Origin: UBA1723 sp045642085
GTDB taxonomy: Bacteria; Bacteroidota; Bacteroidia; Bacteroidales; Paludibacteraceae
NCBI GenBank assembly: GCA_045642085.1
Contig: JAZUIF010000040.1
Span: forward strand, 62,001 to 126,000
Length of the DNA: 64,000 nt
Direction of reading: 5' to 3'
The position numbers and the translations under genes were made by a program. Below, piece by piece: positions 17,020 through 26,109 of the stretch (position 1 is the stretch's first letter; the number at the start of each line of letters is the position of its first letter). Below the pieces are notes generated by a model. That model saw only the letters and a program-made list of their open reading frames with translations, had not been told where the DNA came from and did no database searches.

Positions 17020-17646
17020 TTATTGGTATAGAGTCAATTCCAAGCCCAAACGAGGATGGGCGATAAGGATTGCTTCTTCGGAATAGGTAAACTCCGCTCT
17101 CAACGGACCACCCGACAAGCTTACATGGTTGACTCTTCTCGACTCATTATCAATCAAATAATGAGCTTTTCCCGTAGCAGTACGGATTTTATAACCAAGG
17201 TTTGTCTTTGCAGGCTCTTTGTATCTCTTAGCCCTGAATGTAGAATCTACATTACGTGTGAACAACGTAACGAGGTCTTTCTTTAGAATATGTTTGATTA
17301 CGGGGCGGTCAAGCTGCTCCATACATGAGTTCACATCAAAGCCATGGTCCTTGATAGTGAAATCAAACAATGTCATTCCCATGAATGCCGTGCATACAAC
17401 GTGAATACTCTCGTCTTCTTCCATCGACGCCACCATGAATCCATTCATGCTCAATTCTTTGTACGTCAATGTCATGTTGTACATAACATTATCTCCACTT
17501 TTAGTCAAAAGCGGATAGAGGTCGTTGCGAGTATACTTGCCCGACCCTGTACTCTGCATAGCAGAAAATTGTTTGTTCGAGCATCCACTCAATGAGAGGA
17601 GGCTCGCACAAACAATTAATAAATAAGTCAGAATTCGTTTAATCAC
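17020..17646 (-). CDS. Lipoprotein, DUF3261-like, of the aryl-polyene-type cluster
   Basis: A 208-aa SPII lipoprotein: signal with lipobox LSGC (Cys at residue 22). The mature part is mostly beta strand (NVMYNMTLTYKELSMNGFMV, ESIHVVCTAFMGMTLFDFTI, then HAYLI-, RVNHVSLSGG and ILIAHPRLGLELTLYQ), as in small LolB/DUF3261-type lipoproteins encoded in aryl polyene clusters. The family call rests on length, fold pattern and context, not on a clear signature. It lies 5 bp after the LolA-like gene, suggesting a LolA/LolB-like pair carrying the pathway's lipid product. Confidence 0.6.
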   Translation of the reverse strand: MIKRILTYLLIVCASLLSLSGCSNKQFSAMQSTGSGKYTRNDLYPLLTKSGDNVMYNMTLTYKELSMNGFMVASMEEDESIHVVCTAFMGMTLFDFTIKDHGFDVNSCMEQLDRPVIKHILKKDLVTLFTRNVDSTFRAKRYKEPAKTNLGYKIRTATGKAHYLIDNESRRVNHVSLSGGPLRAEFTYSEEAILIAHPRLGLELTLYQ

Positions 17647-17651
17647 CGTAC

Positions 17652-18329
17652 TTACTGTACTTTAAATATTGCGTCGTCGATAGTGACATTACGCTTCATA
17701 TTAGAGAATGTGAACTTCATATAGTCGCTTCCCTTTCCGTTTGCCTTTGGCTTCTCTACCATAGTGAAACTTACGATAGTGTAGTCTGCTTTTGTCACAA
17801 CCACCTCCATGTGGTCTGCTCGCTTAGCAAGGTTGCTATCCGACTTTGGAGTCACATACACAAGATACTGAGTATCATTCTCATACAAATCAAGCTTGAT
17901 ATTGTCTGAGTTCTCAGGAAGCTGACCTGACAAACAAGACGACATCATGTTCTTCAAGTTGGCGATAGCTGGGTTTGAGTTGCCATCCATCACTGTAGAA
18001 CGACCGCCACTTGTCATCTTAATCTTAGAACCGTTCATCACAATCTGTGACGCCATTGGCTTCTTGTACTCCAATGAAAGTTTGTCATCCTTCTTGAAAC
18101 AGAACTCTCCTGTCTGCTCAATATCCTTTGTCATACCTGAAATATGCTTAATCTGGACAAAGTCACTCTTCATTGTAGTCATTGTCTTAGCTGTGGAAAG
18201 CATATCAGTTCTAAACTTCTGCATCTGAGACGATGCTTTGAAACCAGCAGGAACCTCTGCAAATACAGAGCCTACAGACATCATCATGGCAACTACGCCA
18301 ACTGTGATATTCTTAAAAAGATTCTTCAT
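17652..18329 (-). CDS. LolA-like outer-membrane lipoprotein carrier
   Basis: A 225-aa protein with a Sec signal (residues 1-24, cleavage after VFA). The mature region follows the LolA fold: MTTMKSDFVQIKHI, TGEFCFKKDDKLSLEYKKP (matching the G-F-x-R-P-G-x-x-R-W-x-Y pattern loosely), VMNGSKIKM, LSGQLPEN and a late MKFTFSNMKRNVTIDDAIFKV. LolA-like proteins move lipoproteins or lipids across the periplasm; copies in aryl polyene and flexirubin-type clusters are thought to serve the pigment lipid. It is flanked by the deacetylase and the lipoprotein gene. Confidence 0.8.
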   Translation of the reverse strand: MKNLFKNITVGVVAMMMSVGSVFAEVPAGFKASSQMQKFRTDMLSTAKTMTTMKSDFVQIKHISGMTKDIEQTGEFCFKKDDKLSLEYKKPMASQIVMNGSKIKMTSGGRSTVMDGNSNPAIANLKNMMSSCLSGQLPENSDNIKLDLYENDTQYLVYVTPKSDSNLAKRADHMEVVVTKADYTIVSFTMVEKPKANGKGSDYMKFTFSNMKRNVTIDDAIFKVQ

Positions 18330-18358
18330 GTTCTTTATTTATTAAAATTGCCCTTTTC

Positions 18359-19057
18359 TTATTTAATATTTCGACGACTCATCATCTCCTCCAACGGTAC
18401 AACTTTATATCCATTGGCGTAGAGCCACTCTAAAATCGTTTCCAAAGCCTCTGGCGTGAATGGCATTCTGTCGTGAAGCAACACCACCGCTCCTGGCTTG
18501 ATTTTGGAAATCACTCGTCTGCTTACCTCTTCTGCACTCTTTGCTGACGTGTCGAACGGTCTTACATTCCATCCGATGACTTCAAACTTGAATGACTTCA
18601 ACGCTATTGCCAGCATCGGGTTGGTGACTCCCAACGGAGGACGGAAAAAACGAGGTTCATATCCAGCATATTTTTTTATCTCCGCCTGACATTCCTCAAT
18701 CTCTTTTCTCATCTTCGATGGCAAAAGTAGGGAAAAATTATCGTTGTGATGAAAAGAATGATTGCCTAATGTGTGTCCAAATGTTATAATATGTTTAAAA
18801 ATCGTACAATTTGGCTCAATTTTTTTCCCAATACAGAAAAAAGTTGCCTTGGCTTCATACTTTTTTAGGACTTCCAACACTTTTTCAGTAGTGTCTGATT
18901 CCGGACCATCATCGAATGTCAAAGATACTACTTTTTCATCACATTGATTGATTCCGCAAAAGGTTTTTACGTAGACTCCCGACGATATGTCGGCTGCGGA
19001 CCAAACTAAAAATGCAAGAATAAGTATTATTACGAATACGTAAATCATCATCAACAT
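18359..19057 (-). CDS. Polysaccharide deacetylase (NodB-like), membrane anchored
   Basis: A 232-aa protein: an N-terminal transmembrane helix (residues 3-22), then the NodB domain with VVSLTFDDGPESDTTEKVL (catalytic Asp pair), TFFCIGKKIE, LGNHSFHHNDN (metal-binding HxxxH), FFRPPLGVTNP (motif 3), GWNVRPFDTSA and VVLLHDRMPFTPEALETIL (catalytic His). All zinc-ligand and catalytic motifs are intact. The family removes acetyl groups from N-acetylated sugars. It overlaps the CLF-like gene by 7 bp, so it probably acts on the sugar part of the operon's product. Confidence 0.88.
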   Translation of the reverse strand: MLMMIYVFVIILILAFLVWSAADISSGVYVKTFCGINQCDEKVVSLTFDDGPESDTTEKVLEVLKKYEAKATFFCIGKKIEPNCTIFKHIITFGHTLGNHSFHHNDNFSLLLPSKMRKEIEECQAEIKKYAGYEPRFFRPPLGVTNPMLAIALKSFKFEVIGWNVRPFDTSAKSAEEVSRRVISKIKPGAVVLLHDRMPFTPEALETILEWLYANGYKVVPLEEMMSRRNIK

Positions 19058-19899
19058 CTCTTCAAAACAATCACACTCTTCTCCTGACCATATCTATGCT
19101 CTATGACGACGTGATTCTTATCATCAAACATGCCAAACTCCATCATTCGTGCGGCAAGAGCCACTCCAAACGCCGGTGCTGTGGCATACTCTCCACACCA
19201 TCTCTTATAATCAAGTATCTCAACGTCGTCTGAGGCGAGCTTCAATTCCGCCAACACTGTCTGAACCTCTACCCTACACTTCGAATAGATAATCTCAGCC
19301 AACGCTCCAGCCTTCTCCGAAGATAGTATCATAGCCGTAGAGCCCTCACCAAACTTGCCAGTCGACGACAACTTGAATTTGCTTAAGACTGACTCCGACA
19401 ACTCAGTTTTCTCGTCGGAAGATACATATAATATATTCGTATTATGTGCGTCTAGTTTCACCTGAGCATAACGAAGCACATTCGCCACAGTGTCGCCTCG
19501 ATTCACAAAAGTGATATTGGGGATATGAGTTTGCTTTAGCTGAGCAATATTTCCAGCCAAAGTGTTGAATGTACTCTGGATAAAAGCAGTTGGATTGCCA
19601 AGTGTCTCGCCACTCGTATAGATAGTGTCGAGCATTTTTTCTGTATCTGAGATTGAGCCGAGCGACGTAGCAGTGAGCATCATATCCACATCCACGCCGT
19701 CAAGACATTTCATCGCAGCATACGTGCCCATCTTAAGCATTCGGTTCATTCGACGACGAAGATTGGCATTGACAATAACCTCCTTATAGTCTGGCTCAGC
19801 AGCGACAAAAGAATTGTCGGCAAAAGAATTCAGATTAATATTCTCGCCTAAATCTCCGATTGGTGAGACAGTGGACACTTTTTTTATATAGCAACTCAT
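19051..19899 (-). CDS. Chain-length-factor-like beta-ketoacyl synthase N-terminal domain protein
   Basis: A 282-aa protein with a thiolase-like, shortened KS fold: LTATSLGSISDTEKML, PTAFIQSTFNTLAGNIAQ (where KS enzymes carry the catalytic Cys; no Cys here), TFVNRGDT, GEGSTAMIL. This matches the beta-ketoacyl synthase-like domain (PF13723-type) seen beside active KS enzymes in aryl polyene clusters. It probably forms a heterodimer with the KS encoded upstream, whose stop it overlaps (ATGA at 19896-19899). Confidence 0.78.
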   Translation of the reverse strand: MSCYIKKVSTVSPIGDLGENINLNSFADNSFVAAEPDYKEVIVNANLRRRMNRMLKMGTYAAMKCLDGVDVDMMLTATSLGSISDTEKMLDTIYTSGETLGNPTAFIQSTFNTLAGNIAQLKQTHIPNITFVNRGDTVANVLRYAQVKLDAHNTNILYVSSDEKTELSESVLSKFKLSSTGKFGEGSTAMILSSEKAGALAEIIYSKCRVEVQTVLAELKLASDDVEILDYKRWCGEYATAPAFGVALAARMMEFGMFDDKNHVVIEHRYGQEKSVIVLKRC

Positions 19900-21107
19900 A
19901 CCTTCTTAATTATTATGGATGTTGCGCCACCGCCAAATCCAAATGAATTTGTCATTATATAGTCGAGATTGGCCTTTTCGATTTTGCAGACAGGCGACAA
20001 TCTCTCTGTTTTTTCAAAATTACGAGTAGGAAGAATCTCTTGTCTTTTCAGCATCTCTGCCGACAATGCCATCTCCAACACTCCACATGCACCAAGTGTG
20101 TGGCCAGTCCAAAACTTTGTTGAACTGAATGGAGGTAGTTTTTCTCCAAATATATTCATCATGGCAGTCGACTCCGACTCATCATTGTTGGGAGTGGCAG
20201 TACCATGAGCATTGACGTAGCTTATCTTATCAGCTTCTATTCCTGCTTTTTCTAAAGCTTTCTTCATAGCCAATGTTGGGCCGACTGCATCCGGACTTGT
20301 GGCAGTCTGATGGAATGCGTCGGCAGCAGTCTCGCAACTCAACACTTCACATAAAGCGGTGATATTGTCAGAGACGTGGCACGCCGCGTCTCTACATGTC
20401 AGCATCACACTGGCTGCTCCCTCACCTAGATTCAAACCGTCTCTGTCGGCATCAAATGGTCGGCAGATACTTTTGCTTAGGATACCAAGTGAGTTGAATC
20501 CGTTGATTGTGAATTTGCACAACGGATCGACTCCCATACAGATGGCAAAGTCGGCATCACCAGCCTTCAACATATCCATACCCATTCCGACAGCCACAGC
20601 AGATGATGAGCATGCCGTGCTCACGGTTGTGCTCCATACCACATCAGCTCCTCTGCTTTCTAGAATATCACAGACGAGATTAGTAGCGTCGGCTGGCTCG
20701 TGACCTGCCACCAAAGCGATATCAGCATCACCGTCGGCTTTAAGATCACGATAATAGATTTCACTTTTATCCATACCACCGGCTGTAGTGGCATTCACCA
20801 CAATAACCCTCTTGCCAGAGACAGATGGCGACGACTGCAACAAGTCGACGACAGTAAGCATCGAAAGCAAAGCGGTACGTGTATAAACACGAGAAGGCAG
20901 AACAACATTATAGTTGTCTGCCAACATTCGTTCAATACCTTCGTTGCTGAATGGAATCTCACGCAATGGCACTTCGTGAGCTGTGTCGATATACTGCAAT
21001 TTCTTTGCGGAATAATCGGAGTTGGCAATATCGTCGAAACATTTGCCTACACCTATTCCCGACACACTAACGATGCTACTTGCGCAACAAAAGACTTTCA
21101 TTTCCAA
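19896..21107 (-). CDS. 3-oxoacyl-ACP synthase (FabF-like KS)
   Basis: A 403-aa ketosynthase. The catalytic triad is present: Cys166 in VSTACSSSAVAVG, His in NAHGTATPNNDE and His in GHTLGACGVLEM; the glycine-rich end is NSFGFGGG. An extra stretch CRDAACHVSDN sits between SVMLT and ITALCEVL and is encoded by an 11-bp-arm palindrome (20370-20393), apparently a repeat inserted in frame. The enzyme elongates acyl chains on the ACP encoded 1 bp upstream. Start at the first ATG; MEMKVF leads straight into the KS fold. Confidence 0.88.
   Translation of the reverse strand: MEMKVFCCASSIVSVSGIGVGKCFDDIANSDYSAKKLQYIDTAHEVPLREIPFSNEGIERMLADNYNVVLPSRVYTRTALLSMLTVVDLLQSSPSVSGKRVIVVNATTAGGMDKSEIYYRDLKADGDADIALVAGHEPADATNLVCDILESRGADVVWSTTVSTACSSSAVAVGMGMDMLKAGDADFAICMGVDPLCKFTINGFNSLGILSKSICRPFDADRDGLNLGEGAASVMLTCRDAACHVSDNITALCEVLSCETAADAFHQTATSPDAVGPTLAMKKALEKAGIEADKISYVNAHGTATPNNDESESTAMMNIFGEKLPPFSSTKFWTGHTLGACGVLEMALSAEMLKRQEILPTRNFEKTERLSPVCKIEKANLDYIMTNSFGFGGGATSIIIKKV
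20370..20393 (-). repeat. GTAGAGAC-type palindrome within the KS gene
   Basis: AGAGACGTGGC and GCCGCGTCTCT pair across two bases with one G-T mismatch, followed by TAC. Same arm sequence as the intergenic palindromes at 30794, 46025 and 54549. Confidence 0.8.
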
Positions 21108-21108
21108 C

Positions 21109-21363
21109 TTACTTATTATCGGAGATGAACTGTGCGATAGTGCGAACAGAAGTGAATGCCTCTTTAGCTTTCTTAGGATCTGTAATCTTTATGCCATACT
21201 TTTTCTCAATCAAAAGTATGATCTCGAGAGCGTCGATAGAGTCAAGTCCAATACCTTCATCACCGAAAAGAGGATCATCAGTGCCAATCTCTTCTGGCTT
21301 AATATCCTCAAGCGACAACGCCTCACACAACTGCTCTTTCAAATTTGATATCAAAGTTTCCAT
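21109..21363 (-). CDS. Acyl carrier protein
   Basis: An 84-aa acidic protein, helical throughout. Residues 38-46 read IGLDSIDAL: the DS-I phosphopantetheine attachment motif with Ser42, followed by the conserved helix EIILLIEKKYGI. It is the carrier for the adjacent KS/CLF pair, with a 1-bp gap to the KS. It lies 16 bp after the stop of the large beta-helix gene, so both are probably co-transcribed. Confidence 0.9.
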   Translation of the reverse strand: METLISNLKEQLCEALSLEDIKPEEIGTDDPLFGDEGIGLDSIDALEIILLIEKKYGIKITDPKKAKEAFTSVRTIAQFISDNK

Positions 21364-21379
21364 CTTAACCCTAATTTAA

Positions 21380-24300
21380 TTATTGTTCTACTGCACCAGG
21401 TGTTACAGAATCAGACTTTCTTGGTGCTCCAGTCTGGTCTGTATCGACAGAGCATTCTGGACATGAAGCTTTAGTAACATTTACCTTGCCCAACTCCTTT
21501 ATCAAAGTCAATACAGGAGTGTTGCTGCTACCAAGCTTGATATTTGAGAATAATGTTTTGAACTCATCATGATCAGCAGGGCTTACAGGCTGAGTCACTG
21601 CACTCAAATCTGTCTTAGCCTGCTTATATCCGCCAACGACATCTGCGTTTCCAACAGCCTCAACGATACAGTTAGAGAACTTAGCATTACCCTGCTCGAT
21701 GAAGTAAGCTCCACATAATGTGCTATGGATAGCATTAAGTGACGGATGTCCACTTGTCATTCTTATTGTCTCTACTCCTGCAAATGCATTGTTGATACAA
21801 GAGTTGTTGAACATTGTAGAATTGACAATGTTGATTGTCGGAGCTGAGTTATTACCAGTATAGATAACTGCTCCACCATTCTTCACAGATGTATTGTCGG
21901 AGAATGTCGACGCACAGATTGTGACGTTTGACTTGTTACCCTTATTCTCCACATTCAAGAATGCTCCGTTAGCTGCTTTGTTAGAGTAGACATAACAAGA
22001 ATTGACAATGAATTTTGATGTCTCTAGCAAACTCATGAATGGAGCGTTGTTGTCAGACCAACATCCACTAACCAAACAAGAGTCTAGTCGTAGTGAACCG
22101 CCATTCATCGTCATGAATGGATTGATTGCATTCTCTGTTCCGACAAAATGGATTGTAGCGAACTTCCAATCCTTATTAGAAGATGAGAATGATGCGAACT
22201 TACCCTTTTCGCTATGAGCTAGGATTCTCGTCTCAAATCCAGGATCTGATGGTGTACGTTTGTGAGCACGCTTACCTCCCTTGATAGGAGATGATCCATA
22301 ACCACCAAGAACAGTCACATTCTTAAGGTCGCCAAGAACCAAACCTGCATCTTTCTTCAAAGTATATTCTCCACCAGCTATATGGATTGTAGCCGAAGCA
22401 TCAGCACCTTTCTCTTTCTTATATTTAGCTACTGCTGTCAAGGCTTTCTCCAACGACTCAAACGCCTGATCCCAAGTTGTACCTGCGAAATCATCGTTAC
22501 CTCCCTTATCCAATGTCTTGACATAGAATATTCCTGGCTCCTCACATACATCAGATACACGGATCTCGTTACTTGATACTGTGACGTAATTACCCAAAGC
22601 ATCATAACCCTTGACATCCAACCAGTAAGTTCCAAGCGGAGCATCCTTCATAGTGCTCTTCTTCTCATTTGGAAGGTCATTGTAGTTATCAACCCACTGG
22701 TAGACTGCACCAGTCAAACCAGAGATTGTCGATTTGAATGACGCTCTTGTGTTCTTATGATCAGGACAACCCTGATTTGTTATCTCAATCACAGCTGAGT
22801 AATCAGCGTCGCAAGCACCGAATGTACTTGAGATAGCCGAACGCTGAATTCCGCGCTGATCGTATGGAGTCAACTTGTGAGGAGCACCCGCACGACCAAC
22901 AATCTCAAGTTTGTTGCTTGGCATCAACACCTGTGTGATACCTCCACGTGTCGATAGTTTAGATGCGATAGTACCCTTGAAGTTAGACAAGAACTCTTTA
23001 GCCCACATTGTCTCGTTAGCATCCTTTACAGCCTCAACAAATCTCGACTTTGCAGGATAGTTGTTGGAATACTCATCACAACGTCCGGCACACTCCACCA
23101 AAGAGTTGTAGATTTTCAATGTACCAGCCTCCTTATAGAAACGTCCGCTCAAAGTAGAACTATAAATATTGACAGTAGGATTCTCACCTACAAAACGCAT
23201 CAATACTCGTCCATAATAACCGATAGGTGATGTACACTGGTTATCATAGAATGTTGAGTTATAAATGTTGATCTTAGGACTCGCATTGTAGCTCAACAAT
23301 GTGACACCTCCTCTATATAAAGATGAGTTGTTGTTGAAACATGAGTTCCAGATTTCCAACTCACTGTCGTCCATCACTGAGATACAAGCACCAACCTGAC
23401 CTCCCTTAATCTGAGAGAATGTTGTATTCTTGATTGAAACTTTTGAATGAGCCTTTCCACTGCCCTTCTCTATTGAGACAGCAGTCACAGGGCTGTTTAA
23501 TTCACCTTTAAAGTAGAAACCGTTGACAAAACAAGAATCGACAGTCACTGTACTGTTAACGATTTTCATTGCTCTACCTGTCAACGAGCTCTCTGCTGCA
23601 AGACTCGATCCGTCGAAGATAATACCACAGAATTTGATATTATCCTTTTCTATTACCGACACTAATCTTCCGTTTGGATCATCCACCTTAAACACAGTCA
23701 TGTTTCCTTCTGGATTAGCAGGAGTTCGTGGATTACGTGTCTTACCGCTGGCTGTACCGTCGACTGGAGAGATATCGTAACCTCCATATACAGTCACATT
23801 AGAAGGGAACACAAATCCATCCTCTGATGTAGGTGTGTATATTTGTTCAGCAAGATGAATCTCAATCAAATCTGAAGCATGAGTCTGAGTAGAACGCATT
23901 GCCTCCACCTCCTGAATAGCACGGTCTAGCGTCTGGAATGCAGTCGCCCAACTACGTCCGTCATTCTCATCGTCATTTCCATCCTCCTTAACGAAGATCT
24001 CGTTAGAATTACAGCTGTTATCATTACGAGGTACCATGTCGACGGGCTCATCTTTTTTAGATTTTCCATTACATCCAATTACCTCCACCTTATATGACAT
24101 CGCTGATGAAGCCACTTCCTGAAGGATCGCTGTTGATCTTGCACCCTTTACATATTTAACCTCGCGATAGTCGTAGTCATAAAGAGATTTCTTAAAGAAA
24201 CGATAGTCGTAAGTGCCGTTGATCAAATCGAAATCAAAGACATTTGTCAAAACCGATGCCTTAACATTGACGATGCTACCCTCGCAGACAGTCGCAGGGA

Positions 24301-25984
24301 ACGTCTGCAAATCGATTGTCATGTGTCCATTTATAGTAGCAAGCTTACGTACATGGAATGGATATGACAATATTGTACGGTGATCCTTCTCTACCTGGAT
24401 AAAATATCCTTCATCCTCGGCATTAGCTTTTGCCTGTAGGCTATAAGATGTAGCATCTGGTATCTCACGCAAATCATCCACATCAGTGGCATCCATTCGT
24501 CCGACATACCATTTATACTTATATTCATTACCTACCAACGAAGATTTCAAGATCGTTGTTGTTCCTTTACATACGTAGTCGTTACCGTCACAAATGATCT
24601 CTACTGGCTGACAGTCTGTATTCTTCAAACCAGCCTCAACAGGTTCACTTTCACAAGAATAGACTCTATCTGTTGCCTTTACCTTATAGAATCCAGCACG
24701 CGATGGCACAAAGTTTCTGACATGAGGTGCCTTCACCTCCTCATAGACTCCATCTCTCTCCTTGCTATACAACCAAACATACTGGACTGTGCCTGGCATA
24801 AATCCAGAAGCTTTTGCAGTCAACTCTACTTTCTCTCCGTCGAACGCATTCTCACAGATATCTATGTAAGTAGGGTTAACCTCTACAAACGGATGAATGT
24901 ATGGTATTGTTGTGAAATGTATTGTGTCGCCAATAAAACGGAAATAGACGGTCTGACCTTCATATGGTTCCTCCGCATATGCCTTTACATTCAAAGGTAG
25001 GTCAAAGAATTTATACTCGTCATCAACTTCACTATCCTCCACCAACTGGAAATTCTTGATTGCAGTATCGTTTGTCACAACTTTCTTGACCACCTTTCGG
25101 TTGATTGCCTCAAGATAGAAATGAGAATAACTTTCAATTGGAATCCATGAGAATGAACCCCACTCACATATATCATTCCATCTGAAGTCGCTTGGATCCG
25201 ACTCGTTGGCACACTCAACTCCCCAGTATGGAATTGCACGTACACTCTTGATACAGTTTTCTTTTGTCGACTGAACTAACTTATACTCAGCACGAGGCGA
25301 TGGCTTTCCATTCTCTCCTACGCGCACGTCGCACGAGATGATATGCTCACCATCATCGTATTTTGTACGAGAATAAGTTTCAAACCAACGGTCGTTACGT
25401 CCAGTCATCAATTCACCATCGATATACCAGTTGTAGATCAAATTCGATTCTGGCATTCCCTTTGGCACACTAGCACGGAAGCTTCGACATTCTCCTCTGC
25501 ATAGGAACATGCTCTTACCGTTTTCCTCAACGATTTGTGGAGCAGGACGTTCTTTTTCAGGAGCTGGCATACCGACGTATAGAGTATCGGGAGCACCACT
25601 TCTTTTGAATGTCAAAGTGATATACTGTTCTTCTAGCCAATCTTCTGTTGGGAATCCCATATCCTTGAACGTCATCGCTTTGGTCATGCGTACCACAGCG
25701 AATGGCGACGACACTACAACATTGACAGGCTCACTCAACTCATGCATTGACTGATCCTCTTTCGACAACTTATAGCGGCTTCGTCTTAGTTGTATCTTAT
25801 GCGTAATCTTTGTTCTGGGACAAAACCAAGTGATATTTTCATCACTTTTTCTCGTTTTCATTACGGCCATTGAATCTGTAGTGGAAGGTGTTTCAAAAAG
25901 GCCATAGTATGCAGCATGCACTGGGCTTAAGACAACAGCCAAGAGCATGTATATATTTATCAAAAAAAACTTATTCCATTTCAT
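21380..25984 (-). CDS. Giant secreted protein with Ig-like and parallel beta-helix regions
   Basis: A 1534-aa protein with a signal peptide (residues 1-25). Residues 100-680 contain several Ig/PKD-like units (VVSSPFAVVRM, YNWYIDGELMTG, VQYVWLYSKERDG). Two related blocks follow, each opening with a choice-of-anchor-like motif FVKEDGNDDENDGRSWATAF / YVKTLDKGGNDDFAGTTW and continuing as right-handed beta-helix repeats (VTVYGGYD, NSTFYDN, ASTFSDN, GGAVIYTG). There is no T9SS tail. The first gene of the operon by position and promoter; probably a surface adhesin or polysaccharide-binding protein. Whether it takes part in the lipid pathway is unknown. Confidence 0.75.
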   Translation of the reverse strand: MKWNKFFLINIYMLLAVVLSPVHAAYYGLFETPSTTDSMAVMKTRKSDENITWFCPRTKITHKIQLRRSRYKLSKEDQSMHELSEPVNVVVSSPFAVVRMTKAMTFKDMGFPTEDWLEEQYITLTFKRSGAPDTLYVGMPAPEKERPAPQIVEENGKSMFLCRGECRSFRASVPKGMPESNLIYNWYIDGELMTGRNDRWFETYSRTKYDDGEHIISCDVRVGENGKPSPRAEYKLVQSTKENCIKSVRAIPYWGVECANESDPSDFRWNDICEWGSFSWIPIESYSHFYLEAINRKVVKKVVTNDTAIKNFQLVEDSEVDDEYKFFDLPLNVKAYAEEPYEGQTVYFRFIGDTIHFTTIPYIHPFVEVNPTYIDICENAFDGEKVELTAKASGFMPGTVQYVWLYSKERDGVYEEVKAPHVRNFVPSRAGFYKVKATDRVYSCESEPVEAGLKNTDCQPVEIICDGNDYVCKGTTTILKSSLVGNEYKYKWYVGRMDATDVDDLREIPDATSYSLQAKANAEDEGYFIQVEKDHRTILSYPFHVRKLATINGHMTIDLQTFPATVCEGSIVNVKASVLTNVFDFDLINGTYDYRFFKKSLYDYDYREVKYVKGARSTAILQEVASSAMSYKVEVIGCNGKSKKDEPVDMVPRNDNSCNSNEIFVKEDGNDDENDGRSWATAFQTLDRAIQEVEAMRSTQTHASDLIEIHLAEQIYTPTSEDGFVFPSNVTVYGGYDISPVDGTASGKTRNPRTPANPEGNMTVFKVDDPNGRLVSVIEKDNIKFCGIIFDGSSLAAESSLTGRAMKIVNSTVTVDSCFVNGFYFKGELNSPVTAVSIEKGSGKAHSKVSIKNTTFSQIKGGQVGACISVMDDSELEIWNSCFNNNSSLYRGGVTLLSYNASPKINIYNSTFYDNQCTSPIGYYGRVLMRFVGENPTVNIYSSTLSGRFYKEAGTLKIYNSLVECAGRCDEYSNNYPAKSRFVEAVKDANETMWAKEFLSNFKGTIASKLSTRGGITQVLMPSNKLEIVGRAGAPHKLTPYDQRGIQRSAISSTFGACDADYSAVIEITNQGCPDHKNTRASFKSTISGLTGAVYQWVDNYNDLPNEKKSTMKDAPLGTYWLDVKGYDALGNYVTVSSNEIRVSDVCEEPGIFYVKTLDKGGNDDFAGTTWDQAFESLEKALTAVAKYKKEKGADASATIHIAGGEYTLKKDAGLVLGDLKNVTVLGGYGSSPIKGGKRAHKRTPSDPGFETRILAHSEKGKFASFSSSNKDWKFATIHFVGTENAINPFMTMNGGSLRLDSCLVSGCWSDNNAPFMSLLETSKFIVNSCYVYSNKAANGAFLNVENKGNKSNVTICASTFSDNTSVKNGGAVIYTGNNSAPTINIVNSTMFNNSCINNAFAGVETIRMTSGHPSLNAIHSTLCGAYFIEQGNAKFSNCIVEAVGNADVVGGYKQAKTDLSAVTQPVSPADHDEFKTLFSNIKLGSSNTPVLTLIKELGKVNVTKASCPECSVDTDQTGAPRKSDSVTPGAVEQ

Positions 25985-25989
25985 GTTCG

Positions 25990-25997
25990 CAAAGATA
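25990..25997 (-). promoter_or_regulatory. -7 box TATCTTTG for the 26.0-14.8 kb operon
   Basis: On the minus strand TATCTTTG lies 5 bp before the ATG at 25984, implying a very short leader or an ATG slightly downstream. It is the only good TAnnTTTG seen between 25984 and the ACP gene. Confidence 0.45.
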
Positions 25998-26109
25998 GCA
26001 TTTTTTACGTTTAGAATTAAAAATTAAAAGTTAAAAATTAAGAGTTTACATCTCTTAATCCACATGCGGCTGTCTCAAATATGCCGCTTGTCAAACCAAA
26101 CCTTTAAAT

